Shown: positions 20,353 through 32,009 of the stretch, in pieces
How positions within the stretch are numbered: position 1 is the first letter of the stretch
How the letters are laid out: each line of letters opens with the position of its first letter
Origin: Undaria pinnatifida
Taxonomy: Eukaryota > Sar > Phaeophyceae > Laminariales > Alariaceae
Assembly: GCA_012845835.1 (NCBI GenBank)
Contig: JABAKD010000008.1
Span: 11,305,060 to 11,369,059, forward strand
Direction: 5' to 3'
Length of the DNA: 64,000 bases
Translations under genes and position numbers: made by a program
Notes under the pieces: model-generated
Seen by the model: only the letters and a program-made list of their open reading frames with translations
What the model was told of the DNA's origin: nothing
The model's database searches: none

Positions 20353-20767
20353 TCCGATGGACACATCCAAAATCCTACGATACAACGACCCAAATTTGCT
20401 CATTTCACACGATGACGACTTCATGACCTTCGTTATTTTCCGCCGTCGAAGCAGACGATGTGTATGCAGCGTGGGCTTTAGTTCAACGTCGGTCACTCAT
20501 AACCATTCCCAAGAAGAAAAACAAACAAACAAAGGAAACCCGTTAAACAGGAAATAAAAAAACTATTCCCGAACTCTGACCGCCCATTCTGTGCCTATCT
20601 CCGGCTTAGAATCGCCATAATCCAGCCTGTTGCCCTCGCTCCACCTTTCCTTCTCGTTACATGTTCGTCCATCTTCTACTCTTAAGTACCTTAAAGCCGC
20701 GTCCACGCTCTCTAGTCAGCTGTAAGCCGATGCCGACCTCGGCACCTAGCCGGGTCCGAGGTGATGT

Positions 20768-20915
20768 TGTAAGGCTTGGTTCGAGTAGGCAATTGGTTAA
20801 CCCTTTGAAAGCGGTCAAACGGACTAATGCCCCACAAATTTCTTAACGAATGGCGTCGTCGACAGACCATGGGTTTTTGGGTCGTGGGTTCGAATCTCAC
20901 CATCCAACCAATAAA
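20768..20915 (+). mobile_element. SINE-B copy, complete
   Basis: It starts AAGGCTTGGTTCGAGTAGGC, continues GTCAAACGGACTAATGCCCC and ends GTGGGTTCGAATCTCACCAT followed by A-rich CCAACCAATAAATA. GGTTCGAATC is a pol III B box. Confidence 0.75.
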
Positions 20916-20927
20916 TAGAGAGTGTTT

Positions 20928-21006
20928 CAAGGCTTAGTTCGGGTAGGCAATTCGTTAACCTTTCGCAAGTGGTTAAACGGACGAATACCCTCTAATTTCT
21001 TAACAG
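20928..21006 (+). mobile_element. SINE-B 5' fragment
   Basis: CAAGGCTTAGTTCGGGTAGG to GGACGAATACCCTCTAATTT. It lies directly behind the complete copy and lacks the B-box half. Confidence 0.7.
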
Positions 21007-21242
21007 TGATACCCCACCTTGAGGGCTCTTGCTATGTTGTCAAGCGTACGATAGGTGTGGAAGTAAGCGTGGGTACAACCGCTTATTTGGCGGTGCGCCA
21101 CACGCTCTGTTTTTTTTTGTGGCCTTGTTTTTGGCTACCTCACGGTCAACTTCATTCAGCGTTTTGTCGACCCTTGTGTCGTTTTTCGCATACGGTATTA
21201 ACTTTCCCCCCCCCAAAATTTCGCACCGCGACAGCCGTACAG

Positions 21243-21305
21243 GTTAAGACAACCTAAGACAACTGAAGACAACTTAAGACAACTTGAGACAACTTAAGAC
21301 AACTA
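21243..21305 (+). repeat. 10-bp tandem repeat GACAACTTAA
   Basis: Six units of GACAACYTRA with single-base variants. Confidence 0.9.
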
Positions 21306-21839
21306 ACACTAGTACAGTATCTGAAGACATGCCTTATTTTTCTCACCTAGCTGAAGATGTATTTTGTTTCTTTGGCCAATCACCCGCAATGTCCTGCCGA
21401 GCCCCCCCCCCCCTCCCCCTCCCGTGCTTAGAGCCAGGGGCGGTCGGGGTAATTTCGCCGCTTATACAGTTCTCCGGCACAGGGCCGACCGTGTTTTTCG
21501 TGTTCTTTTCATTTTTTTTTTGTTCTGCTAATCTCACCCCTCCCAAAACTCAAGAGCCGGGGGCGGTCTGGGAAATCTGGCTGCTCATTTGACAGCCCAA
21601 GACGACAGTTGTCGTGTGTTCTGCGTTTCTCGACGATGCATTTCCGCCTCCCCCCCTCCCCCCCTGCTGGGGTTCGCGTCGGTTGGCAAGGACGCTTGTA
21701 AAACACGCCTCTCACTACATGAGCTAGCCCACTGGGGTACCGTTTCTTTTATTTTCCTTCTTCTCGTTTTTTTTTGCAGGTTTTGACGGTAACCGAGGTG
21801 GTTGGTCGAGTTAATCCTGTTGTGTAATAATGTGGATAA

Positions 21840-22200
21840 CCCTGAATTCATGATATCACGCAGTGTGCATAATGTAAATCACCCACGAGGCAGTTGCACA
21901 GCATCCCCCGATGCTGTCTCTGGAAGCGGCCACACCAGAAAACAACCAAATTGATCCGAGAAGCTGTCATCCATATGCAAGAAAGCGCCGTAGTCCGCCC
22001 CACCAAGCGGTTCTTAGTAGGAGGTAGCTCACCCTTCACGCGATTCACCGAACTCGTCAAGGTGCTTCGCGCTTGGTGCAAGCGATGTCGACCTGGTCGA
22101 TTAAAACCCGACGTGCTCCGTCGCGGCATTGTAGAAATACGAGGGTCTATGGTCCTATACCTAAAGCTATTGGAAATCCCCTCCCCCCCGCAACCCCCCC
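21840..22200 (+). mobile_element. R1 element, long copy
   Basis: It begins before AATCACCCACGAGGCAGTTG and contains AGCTGTCATCCATATGCAAG, GGTTCTTAGTAGGAGGTAGC and GGTGCTTCGCGCTTGGTGCA, and ends at a C-rich tract. The same extended 5' part is found at 24020. Confidence 0.75.
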
Positions 22201-22214
22201 GCAACCCCCCCCCC

Positions 22215-22560
22215 CACCCCTTCGAACACTCCGCCCTCTCCTCACTGGTTATACGACTTACAGCATACACTTGATAAACCGATGCATTTCCTTCCACAGC
22301 TGTCAGATTTTGTCCCCCTCAAAAATGGGTTTTATAGTTTCCGCGCACAGACTGACAACATCACCCTGTTGACCCTGGTACAAGCTACACTACAGTTGTA
22401 GTTCCAAGAGGGAGGTCGCCGACCTATATCCTTAATGAGGACACACAACCCGTAATACGCGCGATCGGAGTAGTATCACACACAACTTGCAAAGATGAGT
22501 TTCGACAAAAATCTTCGATCTCACAGCTGGAGTGTATTTTTATTTTATAACAATACTACG
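22215..22560 (+). repeat. R2 element with hairpin motif
   Basis: It matches 2700-3030 (GCCCTCTCCTCACTGGTTAT, CATCACCCTGTTGACCCTGG, GGAGGTCGCCGACCTATATC). The hairpin motif is at 22483-22529. Confidence 0.75.
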
Positions 22561-22971
22561 GCCGTGCATAATGACGACGATTACCCCCCCCCACACACAC
22601 ACTCAGAGCCGGGGGTGATCTGGGGGAATATAGCTGCTCATCATACCGCAGCACAGGACAGCAGTTAGTTACTGTAGTTGTCGTGTGGTCTGACTTTCTC
22701 TCGTCGATGCATTTTGCGACCCTCTTCCCTCAATAAGACTCGAGAACATCGCGGTAGCCACGATGAGGATGATAGTATAATGTTATTCCGTTCTCCGAAT
22801 GCATGTTGGTCTCGCTCCCCCTTCGCTTACCTCTGTAATAGATATCGTGTGTAGCGGTACAGACAGTAGCTGATGTTCTTCCGCTTTCCGAATAATGCAC
22901 TTTCGTCCTTCCCTCACGAGTAGTTTAGAATGATAGGATGCAGCTTCTCTTCTCGCTGCAAAAAAAAAAAA

Positions 22972-23112
22972 AACTCACGGCGCTTCGCGCTTGTTGCACG
23001 CAATGCCTGCTTGGTCAGTGAAAAACCCGACGTGCTCCGTCCCGGCATTGCACGGATGCGAACATCTATGGCCCGACAGACTACGGCGATGCACAACAAT
23101 GACCACCACCCC
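22972..23112 (+). mobile_element. R1 element, 5'-truncated
   Basis: It has CTCACGGCGCTTCGCGCTTG, CCCGACGTGCTCCGTCCCGG and ATGCACAACAATGACCACC, then a C run. Confidence 0.75.
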
Positions 23113-23224
23113 CCCCCCCCGCCCCCCCCCCCTGGCTGGGGATGTGGCGATAGCTCGTATTTTATTTAATTCTGGTTTCACGCAGTGTGTGTGTCCCGCC
23201 CTGCCCCCCCCCCGTCCCCCCGCC

Positions 23225-23398
23225 CCTGACGTGCGACTCGCCGGACACCTCACGGCGCTCGCGCTTGGTGCACGCGATGTTTGCCTGGTCGGTGAAAACC
23301 GGACGTGCTCCGTCCCGGCATAGTAGGGATGCGAGGGTCTATGGTCGTACGACTACGGCCATGCGCAAATTGAGTACACCCCCCCCCCCCCCTTCCCC
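23225..23398 (+). mobile_element. R1 element, poly(C)-ended
   Basis: It has GCGACTCGCCGGACACCTCA, GGACGTGCTCCGTCCCGGCA and CATGCGCAAATTGAGTACAC, then a C run. Confidence 0.8.
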
Positions 23399-23589
23399 CC
23401 AACGCCGCTGTGGCTGTGGCGATACGTTTGGCGTCTGTCATTTTCGCGCTCGTTACGGGTAAATGTTCTCATTTGGTTATTCCCCTTTTTTTTGCGATCC
23501 TTGACGAAGGTTCATAACCTCGCAAGATAGACGTAGGTGTGGGAGTGAGTTTTGAGGATCAGCATCTATAACTGTCCACTAACTGTCTT

Positions 23590-23720
23590 CGAGTCGTGTC
23601 CTAGTTCGTGGAACCGGTGTTTCCCCGAATCTTCCATGCTTCTTTACTGGTATGATACGGCTCGTCAGGGTGGGCTGGTGTTATGGCGCATTGCCCTGGA
23701 AAGCCTTCAAATGCCCAGTT
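23590..23720 (-). repeat. Isolated satellite monomer, inverted
   Basis: The minus strand reads GCCATAACACCAGCCCACCC, GGAAGATTCGGGGAAACACC and GGTTCCACGAAC in the same order as the array at 14925-16640. It lies 7 kb away from the array and in the opposite orientation. Confidence 0.7.
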
Positions 23721-24019
23721 TACAGCTGGAGGCACCTCTGCAAAGTAGTGCGAAGTCGGTTCGTTTCTGCTGGACGGCATAGTAGTGCACTATGCCATGC
23801 TCATCTCACGCGTCTGGGCGGTACCGCGCATGGGGAGGGAGGGGGGGAGGGGCGTAGAGGTGTGAACAAACAGCGCCCCCAATGAAAAGTGTAGCCATCC
23901 CCTTGCCCTTCCACTGCCTTGTGACCGCTCACTACATGAGCTAGACCATCAGGGTGCCGTTTTTTTTTTTTGGCGGTCGATCAGAGCTGGCAGTCGAGTG
24001 TTATCATTTGTGCAGGGTG

Positions 24020-24385
24020 GAGAACTTTTGCTCCACACAAAGGGAATGATCGAATCATGTAGTGTGAGCATGGTAAGGCACCCACGAGGCAGTTACATAA
24101 TACTCCCGCTGCTGTCTCTGGGTGTGGCCATACCAGAAATTCAATCAACTCTTTGAAGCTGTCATCCATATGCAATTCCGCCTCACAAGCGGTTCTTAGT
24201 AGGGCATGAAGCTCACCCGTCAGGCGACTCGCCGAACACCTCACGGCGCTTCACGCTTGGTGCAAGCAATGTCTGCCTGGGCGGTAAAAAACAGACATGC
24301 CCCGTCTCGGCATTGCAAGGACGCGAGGGTATATGGTCATACGACTACGGCTATGCACAAACTGAGTACCCCCCCCCCCCCCCGC
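24020..24385 (+). mobile_element. R1 element, long copy, poly(C)-ended
   Basis: It has GGCACCCACGAGGCAGTTAC, AAGCTGTCATCCATATGCAA, CATGCCCCGTCTCGGCATTG and GCTATGCACAAACTGAGTAC, then a long C run. Confidence 0.8.
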
Positions 24386-24575
24386 CCCCCCAACTGAGTA
24401 CACCCCCCCCCCCCCCCCCTCCCCCCCTCCCCCCCCCCTCCCCCCCCCCCCTCCCCCCCCCTCCCCCCCCCCCCCCCTCCCCCCCCGCCTCCCCCCCCCC
24501 CCCCCTCCCCCCCCCCGCCTCCCCCCCCCCCCCTCCCCCCCCCGCCTCCCCCCCCGCCTCCGCCCCCCCCCCCTC
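24369..24575 (+). repeat. C-rich low-complexity tract of about 200 bases
   Basis: Runs of C broken by single T or G, starting as the tail of the R1 element. CTCC and CGCC interruptions are irregular. Confidence 0.95.
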
Positions 24576-25171
24576 CGCTTTTTTTCTTCTTCGAAAATTG
24601 ACGTCTGTATGTGTGTGGCCGAGCTCAAACGCACATTGCACGACGGAGACGTAACCGATGGCAACGAGCCCAGGGTCGGAGATAAACAAACAATACAGGT
24701 AGTAGGGGGAACACGCTCTCGCCTGTTTTTAGTCAAGTCGTCGAGAGTTCATAGAGGGAGCTCGATTTGAGTCGTGGCCGTCTCACGTATCATCTTCTCA
24801 TCTCCCTTTCGCTTAAAAAAAGGAGGGCGGATTTCGATTTAATACGAAACGATTCTTCGGGTCCCGGAGCACGATCACAATTCGGGCGCTGGAGGCGAGG
24901 GCACAGCAACGCTCCCTGTTGCGGCGCCCACCAGGCATCCCACTGCTTTTGATGCCTTCAAGGCCGCCCAGAAATGCTCTCGCTCCCAACCGCGCAGCAC
25001 TTGGCTGCTTGGGGCTTGTGGTGCCCCTGCCACCCTCGGGCTCGTCCGACATCACCCTGTATGTTGTACAACTCGAACAATTGTAGTGCATGTGGGAACG
25101 CCGACAGCAAGTTCATTATTAGCCGGTTACCGTTATTTTCTTAAAAAGGAAAATTACAAGTACCAACAACG

Positions 25172-25220
25172 CAGCTTGCAAAGATGAGTATTGACCCGAA
25201 ATTCGTCGAACTCACGGCTG
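25172..25220 (+). repeat. Hairpin motif, stand-alone copy
   Basis: CAGCTTGCAAAGATGAGTAT to GTCGAACTCACGGCTG, followed by ACGT. The stem is GAG-TA-TTGAC with GTCGAACTC, and no R2 body is attached. A degenerate inverted copy follows at 25275-25332. Confidence 0.7.
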
Positions 25221-25469
25221 ACGTCCTTGAGATATTTTTATCAAATGCAATTGGAAAAATACACTTAATTCAGCAGTGAGTGAGGTCGACCAAAAAGGGT
25301 TTCTATCAAAACTCATCTTTGCAAGCTGTGTGTGATATTAATAGTGTTACACTTCCACCGCGCGCGTGTTGCGAGGGGGGGGGGGGTGTACCCTCGAACC
25401 GGCATTTTTATATGATGATGGAGTTCCACACGGACGCAATTACTCCCATCTACTGCTGCTGATGATCTT

Positions 25470-25471
25470 CT

Positions 25472-25513
<42 letters not shown>
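25470..25513 (+). repeat. (GTA)n microsatellite
   Basis: About 14 units of GTA/TAG. Confidence 0.95.
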
Positions 25514-26396
25514 CTGGCAGCTACTTTGCAAGCAGCAAAATCAGCATCATCGTGTTACGACACCTTTCTCGTACTTACTTGTACCCTTGACGACTTTTCT
25601 GCTTTATTGTACACAATGCCTGGTACAACAATTGCTACTTGCTCACCCATCTACTAGTCTTGTGCTCGTCGTGCTGTGTTTCCGTTTTGTAGTCTATGCC
25701 TGGTATCAAGGGAACGAACAACGAACGAACGTTAGAGCCGCCGCCTGTGGCTGGTGTCTCAGGGGTGTTTTGTGTTTTTTTTGTGTACTGATGATATATC
25801 TTGGGTTTGATGCCGAATCCAAGAAAGAACATGAATACACCACCAAGAGCAAGGAGGCGCATGACCTGCTACGTGCCACCACGACCAGGTATATACCTAC
25901 CGGTATTTCAGCATGGATGGATGGATGTCGTCTATCTAGACTACTATCTATGAAATTAGTATACAAAAACAACTCCTTTGTTTGATAGCTCTCACACACG
26001 GACGACGGGCTTCAAAGGAAAAGCACACATTTTTTTTGCCCTCGTGCTCATTGCGGGGTTGTGGCATTTGATGGCATGGCCAAATCACCTTGCTTGCTGT
26101 ATTCGAATTGTGTGTCTCTGTCTCGTAGTCTGTGACCAAAGAGAGAGCCTGTCTCACTACCGCTTTATGAAAGCATCTGCACAACAGACACTGGTTTATG
26201 TAGATGGGTGGATTCACAGAGAAAAAAACATACCAGGTAACAACACCCACACCCATAACAGAAATCGTAAAGAAGAGCTCCCTAAAAATAAATCCATGAT
26301 ACCTGTCATATAGACCGGGAAATTATCAACGGACCTTTTACCTTACCCACCACCACGTGTGATGCGCGGCAACTCTCGTCTGCATGCACATGGCAG

Positions 26397-26541
26397 GCTG
26401 CTGGAAGTGCAGATTGTGGAGAAGGCAAACGCTCGGGCGCTTGAACGGGCGTCCGGCGGCATGTTGCCTGCTGAAAGGGTCATCAATAAGACGCTGCTGA
26501 GTCGTGCAGCTGCCACGCTTCGCCTGGGGAACAAAAAATAA
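26397..26541 (+). CDS. Gene 1, terminal exon
   Basis: The acceptor is ATGGCAG. The exon opens with a single G that completes the codon left as CA at 19042, then reads LLEVQIVEKANARALERASG, a MLPAERVINKTLL segment, and ends LRLGNKK and TAA at 26539-26541. The helix-rich, charged composition continues from the preceding exon and the phase-2 match supports the link. AATAAA overlaps the stop codon (26537-26542), but I see no other polyadenylation cue. The exon is GC-rich against an AT-rich background. Confidence 0.6.
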
Positions 26542-29003
26542 ACAAGGCTGCGTACAGCAGTGGGGTCTCTCTGTAATGCCGGTCAAATAGTACCCACATT
26601 CCCGGTATAATGCCGGTGACAATCGCTTGACATGACACTGCTGGAACCAGTGGTGGAATCTCGACTTATACCTTTGGTGCAGTATCCTCAAAATAGTGCA
26701 GGTGTCCATCATAATGCCGGTATTGGTGGCCGGCGCATACAGGCACTATAGGAAGCAGGTATAAAAACAGGACAATTTGAACTGCACCCACATTTTTGGT
26801 GACCCACAAATTACTTGGAAATAGCGTAGGATTAGGTTGCCAGCCAAAATATGATCACGTCCACTCCACAACAGTGAGGCCACAGCAGCAGTAAGGCGGC
26901 GGAGTGCCAGAGCAAAATTACCGCCTTATTGCGGGAAGCCGCCTGATTCATTCCAGGTACGAATGCAATTTCTCAGTGGCGCCAGGTGGTTGAGACCGCC
27001 TTATATCGGGGTACTACCTTACTCAGAAGGCCTTATTGGGGAACCCTATAGCACCACCGTACGTGGACATTTTCCAACGCTTCTCTCTCGTTTGCCCGTT
27101 GATGCTCATCGTTGCGAGTCATTGCACGGCAAGCAAGCAGACAACAATCGGCAGGAGCAGTTGTACGAGGGCAAATAGCGATACGTACGTAATGCATTGC
27201 ATATTTCTTGCTCTTCTGGTGGTGCTGGTTCGTGTGTGTGCCGGCTTCTATGCCTACCGGAAACGTTGAGGTGCTCGCTATGGGATGCGACAGATCGAGT
27301 CCCAAATTTCAGATCGCGATAGATGTGCTACCCCCGACAAGTAGGATTTTCAAGGCCTTTGATGAGATTTGAGAAAAAAAAGGAACCTTAAAAACGCACT
27401 GGTAAAGTGCTGCCGTCTACCACATTAGGTCGAAATGTAAGTACTGTTTGATTTTAGTATTAATTAAAAACGGTCGTTATATTTATGTCTATATGGGTAC
27501 TAACGTACAGCGTACACGTACCGCCGTACGGCATACAGCAGCAGCAGCAGTGAATAATTTCAAAAAACAAAACGCTGCTTTTTGATGAGAGTTTTTCAGT
27601 TTTTGAGAGGGACAGGGGAAACATGGAGTGGAATAACCTAAGCACATGGTAGTAGCAGCAGTAGGAGGAGCATCGGAGGATCCGTGAAACCCGTGATGGA
27701 CCACACTCGAGCACAAGCAAATAATGTTGTACGAGTAAATAATGGCATTGTGTACCAGGGTGGGTGGCAGGCTGTGGTGTTATGATGATGCCGCCTCATG
27801 AACCAAAAAGCAAGACAAAATAAAAGGGTGCGGAAGGGAGGTCAAAGTGCGAACACCACGACCGCCGGAAGATCCGATATCGCGAATTTCAAAGCTACGT
27901 TTAAGTGACAATTTTTCAGATTGACGTATCACTTTTAATACTAGTTAAAGTATTAACCATTCATTCGATCGAACTCATATATGACGTATTTGAAACAATT
28001 TTTTCCAGTTATCGCCAGATCTCACAATAACTCGGAAATTTTCGCGCTGTTTAATGACCTTGGTACTTATCCCGAACCGCGTGGAATCCTGCTCCTTTGG
28101 CGTGGTTTTGACGGTGCTAGGCACTCTCGGCAATTCGGCTCGCTATCGTGTGCTCTCTATCGAATTAGCGCTTGTGTCGCCCCCTATCTCGGCGTGGCCA
28201 CGTGGACGGGCAGGCGCCCTGGTGCATATCAATCGGAAGAGCTAGGTTTCTTCGGGGGGGGCAGAAAACAGCTGCTGGTGAATTAACGGGCCTTACACGC
28301 TCAGCAAAGCCGGGAGAGTTTCGGCTCCTCTCCTTGACGAGGAGACCAACACAACAGCGAGGAAGTGGGGGCGCCCGCCCGGTGCCAGGTGATCCGAGTT
28401 GCCCTTTCTGCTTGCCAGGCAGCCGTGCACATGAGGTTTAGCCCCCGTGCCCCGGCACAACGCGCTTTGACGCCATTGTCTAGGGTTGTGTTTCGTTTTG
28501 TTTGCACAACTTTTTTTCTCTTGAAGTTATACTCCCTCAAGCACGCTACCTGTGAAGGAAGCACAACAAACTCCCATTTTTGTACGCTGGGTCATCATTA
28601 TCGAGCCGCCTGCTGTGTGCGTTGCCTCGCCCCGGGGACACGCCGGGCCCGCGGCCTGATAACGAGGGCATTGCTTGCACATCGTGTTGCCCTGCCGCCT
28701 GTGCTGACGTAGGATTATCGATACTCGCGTTGCCTCCCCAAAACGCAGGCCGGGTTTTGCTTTCGCGATTGGCGGTGAGGACGCCACGGCAGGCTTTGAA
28801 CGGAGGCGCTCGCGGACGGGTTTTTTTGTTGTTTTTTGTGTGATTTTTTTCATTCGTCAGCGTCACCACCCGGAAAGAAAGTCACATCGAATAAGAGGGG
28901 ACCTAAAACTGGTGTACAGCAAGCAAGCACCAGTAAGCGGCAGCAGCAACAGCGAAGCTAGGCCTGCATATTAGGGAGGAAGGCGGGGCGAAAGCCTCGT
29001 CAA

Positions 29004-29038
<35 letters not shown>

Positions 29039-29043
29039 CAGCC
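26542..29043. other. Intergenic region between gene 1 and gene 2
   Basis: About 2.5 kb. It includes a 26560-27080 stretch with repeated TAATGCCGGT and ACCGCCTTAT words, also found near 54160-54360. The rest shows no open frame with coding character. The gene 2 promoter and 5' leader should lie at its end, but I recognise no TATA box or initiator with confidence. Confidence 0.5.
29006..29035 (+). repeat. (CAG)10 in the predicted 5' leader of gene 2
   Basis: Exactly ten CAG units, eight bases before the ATG at 29044. Confidence 0.95.
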
Positions 29044-30307
29044 ATGGGCAATATTTGCACCTCGTCTAAGGGCGCCAACGACAGCAGACGAAAACCGCAC
29101 TCGCAACGAAAGGGGTCTGGCTCGACCACGGGCTTCTCTCCCACCGAGGATCCAACCTACGTTGCGGACGAAGCCGGCGCGAGAAACGGAGAGAGAGGGG
29201 GGGGGCTGGGATCTGGCGGGGTCGGAGGAGTGGTAGGAAGCTCCGGGGTCGAGCGAGTCTCTACCTCCGAGGTCGAAACGCAGATAGTCTCGGGGTCTAA
29301 CAATCAAGATGACCGCAGCCGACGAAGCTCGCGCTCTGGGAGCGGCTTAGATCCTGCCCCCTCCTCCCGGCGCGATGCTGCTCGATCCAGCGCCACCGCC
29401 GGTGGCAGCAGTGCAGGAGAAGAAGCAACAGGAGCAGCAGCAGGAGAAGCAGCAGCACTAGCAGCAGCAGCAGGAGGGAGTGTGGGAGGCGAGTCGGGTG
29501 GTGAACGCAGCGAGAAAAGCGAGCGGACCGATCGGCGGCACCGCGATTCCCGGGGGAGCAAAGATGGGGAGCACCGCTCCCGTCGCGGGGACCGTCACAG
29601 GTCGTCCCGGGGGTCGAAAGAAGGTGGCGAGAGGACCTCGTCGAGGAGTGGAGGGGGTCGGGAGAAGAGCGGGAGTTCCTCTCGGAGGAGGGAAGAACGC
29701 GACGGTCAGGGAGACAAGAGCGGGCGGCGACCGCGCTCGCAGCGAAGTGAGAAGGAGACCCAGGAGAGGAGGGAGCGGCGGGACCGTGAGAAGGCAGCCC
29801 GCGCGAACGGCGACCCAGAGACGGAGGAGAGCCGTAAGGAGCGCCGCGAACGCAGGGAGCGACGTGAACGCCGAAAGCGAAGGGAGCAGGAGGAAAACGC
29901 GGCGAAAAGTGCTTCCACGGCTACGGTGCCGGCGGAGGCGGTTTCGATGGGGGGGAGTTCAGGTGGGGGGGGGGGGGGGAGGGGTTTCAACAGCGGCGGC
30001 GGTAGTGGCGGGGGGGGAGCAGAAGGTGCTGGCTGGGTCGACGAACAGCGCGGGTTTCCAGAGCAGTGGTGCCGATAGCAAGCGCGATCGAAGGGGGAGC
30101 CGCAGCGGGAGGAAGGAGAGCGGTGGGAGCACGGAAGCTACGAAGTATTCGAGGGAGGAGGGAGCTTCTAGGGAGAGGGGGAGTGGCGGTGCCTCGGGAG
30201 TGATGGCTGGGTCTGGAGGCTCGGCCTCCGGTGCGGCCGCGGGGGCTGCGATGTCGGAGACGTCTTCGACGAAGGATAAGGGCAAGCGTGGCTCGTCCTT
30301 TAGAAAG
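29044..30307 (+). CDS. Gene 2, protein kinase, first exon (N-terminal variable region)
   Basis: The start is ATGG in a good context (GCAGCC before it). The N-terminus MGNICTSS is a classical N-myristoylation signal (Gly2, Ser7) with Cys5 able to be palmitoylated, so membrane anchoring is expected. The following 340 residues are low complexity: Ser/Gly-rich, an Ala/Gly run, then a long Arg/Glu/Ser-rich part of RRERRERRE type. The frame closes at 30078, but the coding character (SKRDRRGSRSGRKESGG, then MSETSSTKDKGKRGSSFRK) continues one frame over to a donor AAG/GTGAGA at 30308. The switch falls in a G run (15 G near 29965-29979 or 8 G at 30010-30017). One surplus G in the assembly would explain it, since 1264 bases is one more than a multiple of three. 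I annotate it as one exon with a frameshift. Confidence 0.65.
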
Positions 30308-31189
30308 GTGAGAGGTGGTGATAGAGTTGGGGTCAAGAGGGTTGGGCTTGGGGCTTGGGGGTTGGTGTCGGCTGAGGGCGTGGGGATACGTACGTACGAG
30401 TGCTCTGTCCAGAAATTTAATGAACGTGTTGTATTCATATTAGTAACCAAAACGGTGTTTATTTTTTAGCCCATATTGGTATTGTCTACTCGTTCAGTAC
30501 CAGGTATCAAAGTGCTTGGCGCGACGATAGACTCAGACTTCTACCTTTATGGACGGAAATTTAAGGACCGTCGGAGTTATGATAAGATTTCACACACGGT
30601 TGTTATATATGTGTCCAGAGTGTGATAGTGGGCATTTTGGCAGCGACCCGAGCTCATGATTTCTGATCTCTCTGCCCCATCCTTCTATTTATTGTACTTT
30701 TGTGATGAGAATGTTGGGGTAAAAATCCCGCAAGTTCTTTTGTGTGTTCTGTACTGGGAATGGTATATTTTGATGTACTACGACTGAACGATAGTCACAC
30801 ATCGTCCATCCCTGGTCGGTCCCTGATGTGGTTGCCCGAATTTTCTTTCGTGTTGTATTTTCTTATAAAATTTAACACGCGCGCGAGATGAAGTTTAACG
30901 CTTGGTGGGTGCCAGACTTTTTATCAGCTGCTTATTTATCGTGCTTATTATATTTTTTTTCACACGAGTGAGAGAGGACATGCATGCGTTTGTACTACCT
31001 TGTACCTGGTATATCTGGCTGGGCGCTCAAGATGACGATGTAATCTGTAAATTTCCTCTCCCTTTTCTTGATTAAAGCTGTTTGCATGAGTGCGCGTGCG
31101 TGCGCGATTGGTGTTTCGCTTCGCTACCATCTCTATCTACCCCATGTACACCAAACTTTACACCTATCGTAAATACTGCTGTAGTACTG

Positions 31190-31640
31190 TCAGGTCCATG
31201 TACGTGTCACCAGGTGTCGTGGAAACCCCCGTTTTACGCGTAACCCTTGCGTCTTAGCCCTCGCGTCGTTTTCCCGCCCCCACCTCCCACCCTCGACCCC
31301 CGACTACTAGTACTCCGGAGTATTTATCAAATGAAATATTTAGTTGAAGTTTTGTACACATAATGTCGGTATACACAACACATACCTGATGCATCCATCA
31401 GGTACCGTGCAAACCTGTGTTTGTAGCTTTTGCGTCGCTTTTCCCGCCCCCACCCTTACCACCCGACTGTGTATTAGTAGGTTGCTTTCTTGCCTATAAT
31501 ACAGCAAGTATACGACATACTTGCGCATCCCACCAGGTATCCTGTAAACCCGGGATATGGCTCATGTCCCTCTTTCCCCGCTCCCACCCCCGACCCCCAC
31601 TATAGTAGTATTCATGTCAAGTACCAGGTAGTTTTCGTTG
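31190..31640 (+). repeat. Diverged tandem triplication, about 140-185 bases per unit
   Basis: Three units carry CACCAGGTGTCGTGGAAACC, CATCAGGTACCGTGCAAACC and CACCAGGTATCCTGTAAACC, each followed by a CCCGCCCCCACC-like tract. Confidence 0.65.
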
Positions 31641-32009
31641 TTAGTAAGCAACAATTAAAATTCGAGGCACGTAACCGCAGCAATGTTCGCATACGAGTAT
31701 GGGACGGTAGTTCGAGTTGTATAGTTGTTGCAAGTATGGTCAATAACATATCGGGTACTTTGCCGTGGTTTGACGCGCTTCGCGCTATGCGCCACCACCA
31801 TCTTGTACATACATCTTATTCATAACCTAAGATGATAGCAACAGCGTCCGCATGTGTTTACCTGGTATCTACCAGTTACGGCCAGTATACCTGGTTGTAG
31901 TGTTGAATGTCTCGTGTTGTTTTTTTTTGCGCTGCTTCGTATTCGAGGTTTATAAACGGGTTAAGGTGGAGACGTGGTCGGTTTGTACGCCTGCTGTACA
32001 GCAGTCGCG

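Larger units (their letters stand above)
19043..26396 (+). other. Gene 1 last intron, 7.4 kb
   Basis: The intron is GTGAGT to TGGCAG and phase 2. It contains a (CAA)n tract, a LINE 3' fragment, R1 and R2 copies, SINE-B copies, C-rich tracts and a (GTA)n tract. The stretches 21310-21830, 24580-25150 and 25520-26330 show no gene that I can support. Confidence 0.55.

Noticed and set aside
24251-24736. Glycine- and proline-rich frames up to 161 codons
   Set aside because: Translations of the C-rich tract.
29303-30450. Antisense frames opposite the kinase exon
   Set aside because: Shadow frames caused by the GC-rich, stop-poor exon. The sense frame has the myristoylation start and a donor.
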